Assembly: GCA_021155915.1 (NCBI GenBank)
Contig: JAJNBE010000022.1
Location: 1-45,473, forward strand
Length of the DNA: 45,473 bases
From: Solimicrobium sp.
Lineage (GTDB): Bacteria > Pseudomonadota > Gammaproteobacteria > Burkholderiales > Burkholderiaceae_D
Direction: 5' to 3'
Part shown: positions 19,883 to 27,860 of the stretch, in pieces
Layout of the letters: each line of letters begins with the position of its first letter
Numbering within the stretch: position 1 is the first letter of the stretch
The notes under the pieces: generated by a model
What the model saw: the letters and a program-made list of their open reading frames with translations, nothing else
Database searches by the model: none
What the model was told of the DNA's origin: nothing
Program-made: the position numbers and the translations under genes

Positions 19883-21004
19883 ATGGCATTGCAACCATTT
19901 CAACATTCTGAAGCGCTTTCTATTGGTGTAGAGCTCGAACTACAGTTAGTCGATCTCTCCACCTTTGACTTATCGGCTTCCAGCCCGGACCTACTACATT
20001 TGTTGGGGAAGCATCCTTTTCCCGGGAGCGTGACACCAGAGATCACAGAGAGCATGATAGAAATCTGTACGGACGTGCAATCTAATTACTCGGGCATTCT
20101 GACTCAGCTGCAAGATATTCGCGACAGCTTGGTAAGCGCTACAGATAAACTGAATATTGGTATCTGTGGCGGAGGTACTCATCCATTTCAACGATGGACA
20201 GACCGGAAGATTTTCTCTAAACAACGTTTTGAAAAAGTATCGGCACTTTATGGTTATTTAGCCAAGCAGTTTACTGTTTTTGGGCAGCACATACATGTGG
20301 GTTGCAGCTCTAGTGACGATGCGCTTTTTTTATTACATTCGCTCAATCGCTACGTTCCTCACTTCATTGCGCTATCTGCCTCGTCCCCCTTCGTACAAGG
20401 GGGTGATACCCTTTTTCATTCAGCACGGCTCAATACCGTATCCGCATTTCCGCTATCTGGCCGAGCGCCATTTTTGTTACGTTGGGAGGATTTTTCCAAT
20501 GATTATTATGTAAAAATGGAAAAAACTGGCGTAATCAAAAGCATGAAAGATTTCTATTGGGATATTCGCCCTAAGCCAGAATACGGCACTATTGAGCTGC
20601 GTATTTGCGATACACCATTAAATGTAGAGCGCGCGGCCGCTCTAGCAGCCTATCTCCAGGTTTTATGTGCTTATTTGCTGAAGAAAAACGAACTTGAACC
20701 CGTGGAGGATGATTATCTCGTTTATAACTACAACCGATTCCAAGCTTGCCGCTTTGGGTTAGAAGGTGCTGTGGTACATCCAAAAACCTATGAAACCCGC
20801 TCCGTGCGCGAAGATATTTTTGCTACCCTTAGCACAATAACTCCTTTTGCAGAGTCGTTGGGAGCCTTACCAGCGTTGAAGGAGCTTTACAAAGTTACCT
20901 CTGCAGAAACCGACGCGCATTTTTTAAGACAACAGTACGATGAAAGCGGAAGCGTTGAAGGTATAGTTAACGCTTCGATTCAGCGATTTCGCGAAACCAC
21001 TTAA
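19883..21004 (+). CDS. ybdK: YbdK-family carboxylate-amine ligase (glutamate-cysteine ligase type 2)
   Basis: The 373-residue protein matches the GCS2/YbdK family of ATP-grasp-like ligases. Features are SIGVELELQLVD (metal/ATP-binding acidic cluster), GICGGGTHPFQRW, GQHIHVGC, and RPKPEYGTIELRICD with catalytic acidic residues. E. coli YbdK has weak glutamate-cysteine ligase activity in vitro; the true substrate of most members is unknown. A strong ribosome site (AAAGGGG) precedes the start. It is second in a probable operon with the CPA2 antiporter, which suggests, without proving, a link between a small peptide-like product and ion homeostasis. Confidence 0.88.
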   Translation: MALQPFQHSEALSIGVELELQLVDLSTFDLSASSPDLLHLLGKHPFPGSVTPEITESMIEICTDVQSNYSGILTQLQDIRDSLVSATDKLNIGICGGGTHPFQRWTDRKIFSKQRFEKVSALYGYLAKQFTVFGQHIHVGCSSSDDALFLLHSLNRYVPHFIALSASSPFVQGGDTLFHSARLNTVSAFPLSGRAPFLLRWEDFSNDYYVKMEKTGVIKSMKDFYWDIRPKPEYGTIELRICDTPLNVERAAALAAYLQVLCAYLLKKNELEPVEDDYLVYNYNRFQACRFGLEGAVVHPKTYETRSVREDIFATLSTITPFAESLGALPALKELYKVTSAETDAHFLRQQYDESGSVEGIVNASIQRFRETT

Positions 21005-21038
21005 ATTTTTCCGATAAAAATGGCGACGCTGTAACGGC

Positions 21039-21072
21039 GTCTGCCCGTGTTTCTGGTCTGCCCGTGTTTCTG
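21039..21072. repeat. 17-bp perfect tandem duplication
   Basis: GTCTGCCCGTGTTTCTG occurs twice head to tail just after ybdK. A short inverted repeat (GACGC/GCGTC) lies immediately upstream at about 21024-21040 and could form a weak hairpin after the operon. Confidence 0.8.
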
Positions 21073-21111
21073 TTTTCTTTTCTATTTCCTTATGTCCTCC
21101 TTTCAATTCAG

Positions 21112-21140
21112 TTATCAACGCCTATGCGCATGGCTATATA
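21112..21140 (+). promoter_or_regulatory. candidate sigma-70 promoter for the TlpA-like gene
   Basis: TTATCA (21112-21117) and TATATA (21135-21140) are separated by exactly 17 bases. The implied transcription start at about 21147 falls on the first possible ATG (21148), which favours the second ATG (21199) as the true start. Confidence 0.4.
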
Positions 21141-21198
21141 AATTACCATGATTTTTTTCTCTACGCTTCACTCAGCCAGTTTGGCACTGATCTCAATA

Positions 21199-21708
21199 AT
21201 GAGATTCCCTGGCTCCTTCCTTAGCTTACTGTCTCGCTTATTGTCCACCTTATTTCTCATCTTATTTTTTACGCTAAGTGGATGCAGTAAACAAACTGCT
21301 CCTGATGTGAACTTTACTGATCTAAAAGGAAATAGCTCTAGCCTTACGCAGCTGAAAGGCAAGGTGGTGCTGGTCAATTTTTGGTCAACTTCGTGCAGAA
21401 CATGTGTAACAGAAATGCCTGAGCTGGTTAAAACGTATGAAAAATTTCATCCTCAAGGCTTAGAATTGGTAGCGATTGCCATGTCATACGATCCCCCCAA
21501 TTATGTACTCAATTTCACCCAATCCAACCAATTACCGTTTCCTGTTGCTTTAGATTTGGGTGGAAAATTGGCACACTCTTTTGATGATGTCAAACTAACG
21601 CCAACGACATTTCTGATCAACAAACAAGGAAACATCATCAAGAAATTTGTCGGCAAGCCCGATTTTGTAAAGTTGTATCAACTGCTCGACGCGGAGCTGA
21701 GTCTATAA
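21199..21708 (+). CDS. TlpA/ResA-like thioredoxin-fold lipoprotein
   Basis: This 169-residue protein has a lipoprotein signal ending in the lipobox LSGC. A thioredoxin fold follows with the redox site WSTSCRTCVTEMP (CxxC) and the cis-proline segment KLTPTTFLI. It would be anchored in the periplasm and reduce or oxidise thiols. Homologues serve cytochrome c assembly or general thiol repair. The ATG at 21199 gives a normal signal of 28 residues; an upstream ATG at 21148 would make the signal about 45 residues and leave no room for a leader. The cytochrome c assembly genes lie 7 kb away, so a role with CcsBA is possible but not shown by position. Confidence 0.85.
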   Translation: MRFPGSFLSLLSRLLSTLFLILFFTLSGCSKQTAPDVNFTDLKGNSSSLTQLKGKVVLVNFWSTSCRTCVTEMPELVKTYEKFHPQGLELVAIAMSYDPPNYVLNFTQSNQLPFPVALDLGGKLAHSFDDVKLTPTTFLINKQGNIIKKFVGKPDFVKLYQLLDAELSL

Positions 21709-21750
21709 TCCCGGTGTCACTATTAAGCGATATTTACTCAGCATCTTATA

Positions 21751-21842
21751 TTCAAGTACCCCTATGAAGAGACCGCTGCACGACCGAAGCGAGCGAGCCA
21801 AGGACAAGGCGCACGGAGCGCAGCAACCGGAATGTACTTGAA
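21751..21842. repeat. 92-bp element bounded by inverted TTCAAGTAC/GTACTTGAA
   Basis: TTCAAGTAC at 21751-21759 is the exact inverse of GTACTTGAA at 21834-21842. The interior is GC-rich with GAAGCGAGCGAGCC and CACGGAGCGCAG. It has no open frame and looks like a short palindromic dispersed element. It begins the gene-poor stretch 21709-22528 that leads into the IS110 remnant. Confidence 0.5.
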
Positions 21843-21989
21843 ATTACAGGAGGATTACAAGCACCATTGTGTAACCCCGAACGCAGTATTTGGCTCGCGC
21901 AGTAGGTTAATGAAATGAACGGCTCTCCCCACGCCAACATCGCAATCTGCCAAAGTGGAGATTCTATCCACCACTTTAGGAGAAGCGTC

Positions 21990-22055
21990 ATGAATAAGGT
22001 TACCGTAATTGGATTAGATTTGGCAGAGATTGTATTTCAAGTACATGGGAGATAA
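21990..22055 (+). pseudogene. IS110-family transposase, N-terminal remnant
   Basis: An ATG with AGGAG upstream begins a 21-codon frame, MNKVTVIGLDLAEIVFQVHG plus one residue, then a stop. This is the typical start of IS110/IS1111 transposases, where the D in GLDLA is the first residue of the DEDD catalytic set. About 300 further residues are missing. The matching C-terminal end is found at 26344-26619, on the far side of the 18-residue-repeat gene. Confidence 0.85.
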
Positions 22056-22330
22056 GGTAAAGAATTAAAGAAAGAAGGCCCACCGATGGTTGCGGCAATT
22101 TCAAGTGATGACAAGACAGGTCAGACCATGATGATCTTAACTCGATCAGCACAATGTACTTAAAAGTACGACTGGTTGAATGAGGGATCCTTAGCGAATT
22201 TTATCGTGCGTTAGCAGCCCTTTATGTCAACTGCTCTAAAGACCGAATGTATGGCTGCAATCGACTACGTCATGGAGTTATTCGAAAATTGCATTTTCAA
22301 ATGGGAGGCGTCTATGTAAGCGGAGGTCTC
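22054..22330 (+). repeat. duplicated accessory sequence, copy C (left of the giant repeat gene)
   Basis: This stretch is a diverged direct copy of 26675-26962. Long blocks are identical, for example GGCAATTTCAAGTGATGACA and GAATGTATGGCTGCAATCGA. It encodes the remains of two overlapping short frames: one ending in MILTRSAQCT, and a second starting at ATG 22154. In this copy the second frame is broken by TGA and by one extra T. It starts directly after the stop in the IS110 N-terminal remnant. From 22331 to 22528 nothing else is seen except the ribosome site of the next gene. Confidence 0.75.
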
Positions 22331-22528
22331 TAAAAGAAGTTTATGTGGCGCAACATTCAGTTAGTGATGATGAAATTAAGCACTGTTAGTACGGGTTTAC
22401 GGTAATGACAAAATTATTTACTTTTGCAATAATGCTAATAATGTTTTTTGGCTAACAAATCAGGTCGGCTCATCGTAAACATCTAAAATCGTCCTCCCTA
22501 TTTCTAATAAACTTCCGAGGAAGAAAAA

Positions 22529-25500
22529 ATGGATAGCATCATTAACGTATCTGCGTGTCCCACCCTGTCTGGATTGATCGCGATGCCACCGAATCAATAC
22601 AGCAATAGCACTTCTCTGAACCCCGTCATTACCACGGGTGACAATTTAAAAGCCTTAATTGGCGAACAACATTACGATGCTGCTCGGACCCTCGGTGAAA
22701 ATGTGGTGTATGCACTTGACGGAGGGCTCTTTCCCACTGGATTGAACATTACACTGAATGAATGTAGCTTTACGTTAAAGGAGGGTGATGCAATTACCAT
22801 CCCGCACAACGTTACATTAGAAAACTGCTTCGTTACCAGAGGCGAAGTGCAGTTCTTTCACGGGGAACTTACGGCAAGTGGTGAAGGTGCGATAGCGTTT
22901 GCTTCTGGTAGTGATGCAATAGCGAATGCTATCGTGGCTGGCGCACAGGCGGACGCAAAGGAGAACGGAGCAATTGCTAATGCCAACGTGGAGGGCGCGT
23001 TCGCGCGCGCGTTGAAAAATGGTGCTGTAGCCAATGCTACCGCGCCTGGTGCAAAAGCACTCTCGTACGAAGCCGGCGCAGTTGCCAATGCTATTGTTGC
23101 TGGTGCAAACGCGGGGGCAAAGAAAAGCGGGGCAATAGCAAATGCAACCGTGGAGGGTGCGTTAGCTGCTGCAATGGAGAATGGTGCAATAGCCAATGCA
23201 ACTGTATTAGGTGCAGAAGCATACTCGTTTAAAAACGGTGCAATAGCCAATGCTACCGCGCCTGGTGCAAAAGCATTTGCATACGAAGCCGACGCAGTTG
23301 CCAACGCTATTGTTGCTGATGCATACGCGGGGGCAAAGAAAAGCGGGGCAATAGCAAATGCAACCGTGGAGGGTGCGTTAGCTGCTGCAATGGAGAATGG
23401 TGCAATAGCTAATGCCATCGTGGCTGGGGCACAAGCGGGCGCATTGGAAAATGGTGCAATAGCCAATGCCACCGGGGCTGGTGCATCTGCATCCGCAGAG
23501 AAAAGCGGTGCAATAGCTAATGCGACCGTGGCTAGTGCACAAGCGGCCGGGTATGGAAGTGGCGCAATTGCTAATGCTACCGTAGCTGACGCAGAAGCAT
23601 TTGCAATGGAAAACGGCGCTATAGCCAATGCCATCGCGGCAGGGGCAAGAGCGATTGCAGAGGAAAGCGGGGCAATAGCCAATGCTACGGCGTCGGGTGC
23701 ATTGGCTTACGCGCAGAGAAGCGGCGGAATTGCCAACGCCACCGCGCCAGGCGCAGAAGCGTTTGCAGATGAAAGTGGTGCAATAGCCAATGCCATTGTG
23801 GACGGCGCAGTGGCTAATGCTACCTCAGCTAACGCAAGAGCGTACGCAGACAAAGACGGTGCGATAGCCAACTCCACTGCAGAGGGTGCAAAGGCGTATT
23901 CATTGGAAAGCGGCGCAATAGCCAACGCCACTGTCGCGTTTGCAGAGGCAATCGCAGAGAAAAACGGAGCAATTGCTAACTCCACTAGTGCTAAAGCGCT
24001 AGCATTTGCAATGAAATATGGGGCAATTGCCAACGCCACCATAGCTGGTGCAATGGCTGGCGCGAGAGATTGTGGCGCAACAGCCAATGCGACTATTGCG
24101 GGTGCAATAGCAAGCGCACATATAAAAGGTGCTGTAGCCAATGCTACTGTGTCAGGGGCAAAAGCACACTCATTGAAAAGCGGTGCAATAGCCAACGCTA
24201 TCGTGGCTGGTGCAGAAGCGACCGCAGAGGAGAGCGGTGCTTTAGCCAACGCCACGGCGGATGGCGCAATAGCTAACGCCAACGCAGCGGACGCGAGGGC
24301 ATTCGCAGACGAGACCGGTTCAGTAGCTAATGCTATCGCGGTTGGTGCATTTGCGGCCGCTACAGAAGACGGCGCGATAGCCAATGCCACTGTCACTGGT
24401 GCGGTAGTAACCTCAACTAAATATGGCGCAATAGCCAATGCCACCGTAGCTGGTGCAAAAGCATATTCATACGAAACCGGTGCAATAGCTAACGCCACCC
24501 TAGCTGGTGCAAGCGCGATCGCAGATCGAATGGGCGCAGTCGCCAACGCCACTGTTGCGGGTGCAGAGGCGATCGCAGAGAAAAGCGGCGCCATAGCCAA
24601 TGCCACTGTAACTGATGCAATAGCAAACGCAATCAAAAACGGCGCGATAGCCAATGCTACCGTAGCTGGTGCATTGGCATACGCAAAGAAGAGCGGTGCA
24701 ATAGCCAATGCCACCATGGCGGATGCACGAGCCCACGCAATCGAAAAAGGTGCAATAGCCAATGCCACTGCGGTTGACGCAAAGTCGCTCGCGAAAGCCA
24801 AGGGTGCAATAGCTAATTCCACCGTGTCTGGTGCAAAAGCATACTCCTTGAAAACCGGTGCACTGGCCAATGCCCTAGTAGCCGGTGCAGTAGCGATTGC
24901 GGAAGAGAGCGGTGCAATAGCCAACGCCTCTATCGCTGATGCAAGAGCAGTTGCAATCGGAATCGGTGCAATAGCCAATGCCACCGTACTTGGTGCAACG
25001 GCCATAGCACAGGAAGACGGCTCAATCGCTAATGCCATAGTACGAGGTGCAAAGTCAATTGCTAAGAAAAGCGGTGCCATAGCTAATGCTTCAGTAGCCG
25101 GTGCAGAATCGTTCGCACAGGAAAGCGGTGCAGTAGCCAACGCCACTATTGCAGATGCAGAGGCGTTTGCAGAGCAAAGCGGCGCCATAGCCAATGCCAC
25201 GGTAGCCGGTGCACAAGCATTCGCACGTAAAGCTGGTGCAATAGCCAACGCCACCGTGGCTGGTTCAGAGGCGATCGCAGAGGAAAGCGGTGCATTCGCC
25301 ACCGCCATGGTAGCTAATGCAAAGGCGGTCGCGAGGAAAAGAGGTGCAATAGCCAACGCCACGGTAGCAGGCGCAAAGGCCATCGCCGAGGAGAACGGCG
25401 CGATAGCCAATGCCTCTAGCGCCAAGGCAAAAGCATTCGCAATTAACAAAAGCGGCGCTATTGCTAATGCTATCGTAGCCGGGGCAGAAGCCTTTGCGTG

Positions 25501-26314
25501 GAAGAGTGGCGCAATAGCCAATGCAACCGTAGCCGATGCAGAGGCATTCGCAGTTGAAATCGGTGCAATAGCCAACGCTAATCAAGCTCTCGCAAAGGCC
25601 TTCGCACGGAAAAGCGGGGCAATAGCGAATGCCACGATAATTGGTGCATCGGCGATCGCGGAGTTTAGCGGCGCAGTAGCTAATGCCACCGTGCATGGCT
25701 CAAAGGCGAATGCGCAGGGAAGTGGTGCAATAGCCAATGCCACTGCAGCTGGCGCAGAAGCTTACTCATCGAAAATCGGTGCAATAGCTAATGCAACCCT
25801 AGCTGATGCAGAAGCTTATTCACTGGAAAGTGGCGCAATAGCCAATGCTAACGTAGCAAGTGCCAAGGCAGGCGCAAGAGAAAGTGGTGCAATAGCCAAC
25901 GCCTGGGCAGCTGGCGCGAAGGCCCTGGCGGCGGAAGACGGCGCAATAGCCAATGCTATGGTAGCTGAATCAGAGGCGATCTCACAGCACAGCGGTGCGA
26001 TAGCCAACGCAACTTTGCCCGGCACAAAGGCGATGGCGGACGAAAGTGGTGCAATAGCTAATGCTATCGTATCTGGTGCAGAGTCATACTCGTTAAAAAC
26101 GGGGGCGATAGCCAATGCTACGGTAGCTGGTGCAAAAGCGTTTGCACAGGAAATCGGCGCAATAGCCAATGCGACTGCTCTCGGCGCAGTGGCGGTCGCG
26201 ATTAGAGAGGGTGCAGTAGCTAACGCTACCGTGGCCGGTGCACTGGCGATAAAATTGGTAATTGGTTCCGAAGCGAATAAGCTGGTAAATGGTGCATTAG
26301 CATTGAATATCTAG
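22529..26314 (+). CDS. giant protein of 62 tandem 18-residue Ala/Gly/Asn repeats, probable beta-solenoid
   Basis: The 1261-residue product starts at an ATG with GAGGAAG upstream. Residues 1-128 are non-repetitive and lead into beta-rich segments (TLNECSFTLKEGDAITI, IPHNVTLENC). Residues 129-1261 are 62 units of consensus GAIANATVAGAKAIAEES. Nearly all are exactly 18 residues; units 17 and 25 carry an extra 9 residues, unit 46 has 19, and the last is a 16-residue cap (GSEANKLVNGALALNI). There is no signal peptide, membrane anchor, LPXTG motif or enzymatic domain. The 18-residue period equals one coil of a left-handed beta-helix, so a long solenoid is inferred. I do not recognise the family. 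The gene sits between two IS110 fragments and within direct repeats C and D. Confidence 0.88.
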   Translation: MDSIINVSACPTLSGLIAMPPNQYSNSTSLNPVITTGDNLKALIGEQHYDAARTLGENVVYALDGGLFPTGLNITLNECSFTLKEGDAITIPHNVTLENCFVTRGEVQFFHGELTASGEGAIAFASGSDAIANAIVAGAQADAKENGAIANANVEGAFARALKNGAVANATAPGAKALSYEAGAVANAIVAGANAGAKKSGAIANATVEGALAAAMENGAIANATVLGAEAYSFKNGAIANATAPGAKAFAYEADAVANAIVADAYAGAKKSGAIANATVEGALAAAMENGAIANAIVAGAQAGALENGAIANATGAGASASAEKSGAIANATVASAQAAGYGSGAIANATVADAEAFAMENGAIANAIAAGARAIAEESGAIANATASGALAYAQRSGGIANATAPGAEAFADESGAIANAIVDGAVANATSANARAYADKDGAIANSTAEGAKAYSLESGAIANATVAFAEAIAEKNGAIANSTSAKALAFAMKYGAIANATIAGAMAGARDCGATANATIAGAIASAHIKGAVANATVSGAKAHSLKSGAIANAIVAGAEATAEESGALANATADGAIANANAADARAFADETGSVANAIAVGAFAAATEDGAIANATVTGAVVTSTKYGAIANATVAGAKAYSYETGAIANATLAGASAIADRMGAVANATVAGAEAIAEKSGAIANATVTDAIANAIKNGAIANATVAGALAYAKKSGAIANATMADARAHAIEKGAIANATAVDAKSLAKAKGAIANSTVSGAKAYSLKTGALANALVAGAVAIAEESGAIANASIADARAVAIGIGAIANATVLGATAIAQEDGSIANAIVRGAKSIAKKSGAIANASVAGAESFAQESGAVANATIADAEAFAEQSGAIANATVAGAQAFARKAGAIANATVAGSEAIAEESGAFATAMVANAKAVARKRGAIANATVAGAKAIAEENGAIANASSAKAKAFAINKSGAIANAIVAGAEAFAWKSGAIANATVADAEAFAVEIGAIANANQALAKAFARKSGAIANATIIGASAIAEFSGAVANATVHGSKANAQGSGAIANATAAGAEAYSSKIGAIANATLADAEAYSLESGAIANANVASAKAGARESGAIANAWAAGAKALAAEDGAIANAMVAESEAISQHSGAIANATLPGTKAMADESGAIANAIVSGAESYSLKTGAIANATVAGAKAFAQEIGAIANATALGAVAVAIREGAVANATVAGALAIKLVIGSEANKLVNGALALNI
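22913..26311 (+). repeat. 54-bp coding tandem repeat array, 62 units
   Basis: The array encodes the 18-residue units of the giant protein. Most units share GGTGCAATAGCCAATGCC at their start, while the middle of each unit is variable. Units 3-5 and 7-9, exactly 216 bp apart, are nearly identical in DNA, which points to recent duplication of a four-unit block. Long frames also stay open on the minus strand (22858-23682 and 23707-25575), only because the repeated codons contain no reverse stops. Confidence 0.92.
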
Positions 26315-26343
26315 CGTATAGTAGCTTACAAATTTGGACCAAC

Positions 26344-26619
26344 AGGCATTAGGTTTAACCCGCCCCCCGTAAACCTAGTAGTGGTGATATGCAAGTCTTG
26401 TTAGGGATCAGTAAGCGCGGTAATAGTTATATACGAAAGCTGTTAATACATGGAGCAAGATCGGTATTAAGGGCGCGCGTGGTAAAGAAAGATACGCCGA
26501 GAAGGGAAAGACGAGGTCACAATAAAGCAGTCTGTGCGTTAGCGGCAAAGAATGCGCGGCGTATCTGGGCAATGCTGCCAAATGGAGAAGTATTCCGTAC
26601 TGATTACGCTTTCACGTAA
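26344..26619 (+). pseudogene. IS110-family transposase, C-terminal remnant (frameshifted)
   Basis: The frame from 26389 encodes LLGISKRGNSYIRKLLIHGA, then ARSVLR and a HNKAVCALAAKNARRIWAML stretch. This is the typical C-terminal domain of IS110/IS1111 transposases. Homology continues upstream as ALGLTRPP in another frame, with a one-base shift in a run of C (about 26363-26368), so the fragment is broken. It begins about 30 bases after the giant repeat gene and probably once joined the N-terminal piece at 21990. Confidence 0.85.
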
Positions 26620-26674
26620 TCAGCACGGCCTGGAAAAAACGAATTAATAAACAGAAGTAATCTTTCAATAAAAT

Positions 26675-26962
26675 AAGTTAAAGAACCCAAGAAGGAACAC
26701 TCACCGATTGCGAAGGCAATTTCAAGTGATGACAAGACAGGTCAGACAGGAATGATCTTAACTCGATCCGCACAATGTACGTAAAAGTACGACTGGTTGA
26801 ATTAGGGATCATCGGCGAATTTTATCGTACGTCAGCAGCCCTTATGGCGGCAGCACTAAAAACCGAATGTATGGCTGCAATCGACTATTTCATGGAACTA
26901 TTTGAAAATGGTACTTGCAAATGGGAGGCGTCCATGTATGTGTGCAGAGGTCTCGAGGTCTC
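26675..26962 (+). repeat. duplicated accessory sequence, copy D (right of the giant repeat gene)
   Basis: This is the less damaged of the two copies (see 22054-22330). It contains a first frame, open from a stop just upstream and ending in GMILTRSAQCT (stop 26782-26784). Overlapping it is a second frame from ATG 26775 to 26966 (63 residues, including ALKTECMAAIDYFMELFENG). Many differences between the copies are third-base changes in these frames, which suggests former coding function. I recognise no family. The rest of 26620-27017 shows no other gene. Confidence 0.7.
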
Positions 26963-27017
26963 ATGAAAAGAGTCTTACTGCGTTTATTAAAAATTATGGC
27001 TCAGATCTTACCAACAG

Positions 27018-27617
27018 TTATACACGAACATAGGAGCAGTAAGTTTTATCCCCATAATTGAGTTGCGTTAGGCGATAGCCCTCTATGTCTGAATTCAGAT
27101 CCACCTCAATTTGCTTATTATCTGCTTCAATAAAATCAGTTGCATTATCTATGCCAGCGTTAAGAGTAGTTTCTTTCTGTGTTGTTACTCCCACTTCCAT
27201 ACACAAGGCCTCATACAACTGATCAAAACTTTCTATATTTTCTATAGCTACTCGGTCTCCCTCCATTCCGTCTAGAGAAAGTTCAATTCTTGGCTGCTCA
27301 TTATTGATGAGTTCTAACTTTAATAATTGTTTCTCGCCATTCATAATACACAGCACTTTGAGTGTGTGAAATTCTATTTTTTGCGATCGAAAAAGACTCA
27401 ATTTTTGTTGTATTAGGGTGTTAATTACCCTGAGTTCATTTATCTTAACCTGTCGGCTATCCGCAACTAGGTACTTATAGAGTTCAATAAGAGGCTTAAA
27501 TAAAGTACGCGATGTTATTCCCCAGTCGTTAAAATGATTTGCGCCATATTCTGGCATGCCGCCGGCAGGGGCTGAGAATTGTCTTGCAATAGCGTAGAGA
27601 GAAGTGTGAACGCGCAT
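27018..27617 (-). CDS. hypothetical protein, 199 residues
   Basis: I do not recognise this protein. The start is set at an internal ATG because TTAGGA lies about 6 bases upstream; the frame is open to 27728, but those extra 37 residues have no ribosome site. It begins MRVHTSLYAIARQFSAPAGG, then has a probably helical middle (about 50-110) and a mixed charged C-terminal half rich in Glu, Asn and Ile. There is no signal peptide or membrane segment. It ends about 55 bases from direct repeat D and points toward it. Being next to island 2 and lacking recognisable relatives, it may belong to the same accessory load, but that is inference. Confidence 0.6.
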   Translation of the reverse strand: MRVHTSLYAIARQFSAPAGGMPEYGANHFNDWGITSRTLFKPLIELYKYLVADSRQVKINELRVINTLIQQKLSLFRSQKIEFHTLKVLCIMNGEKQLLKLELINNEQPRIELSLDGMEGDRVAIENIESFDQLYEALCMEVGVTTQKETTLNAGIDNATDFIEADNKQIEVDLNSDIEGYRLTQLNYGDKTYCSYVRV

Positions 27618-27860
27618 GATATTCCTAAAATTACAATGGTTCTCTATCGGTTGAAACAAAACCCAACTCGAGGGGAGTATCTTTATTCCAATAGGTATAT
27701 TGAAAACCGAAAAAATCGCTGATGACACGAAAGATCAGAACAGAATAGAAGAAATATTGGTAACTTCTATTGGGGTAAACCCTAATGGGTATACAAACAG
27801 TGAAAAGAAATCTTTCAAAATGATTCAGATTACTCAGTTAGCAACATAGAATGCGGAAGA

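Noticed and set aside
23707..25575. A 622-codon open frame on the minus strand inside the giant repeat gene (also 22858-23682)
   Set aside because: It is the reverse reading of the 54-bp repeats, whose codons contain no reverse stops. It has no ribosome site of its own, and the plus frame has a strong one.
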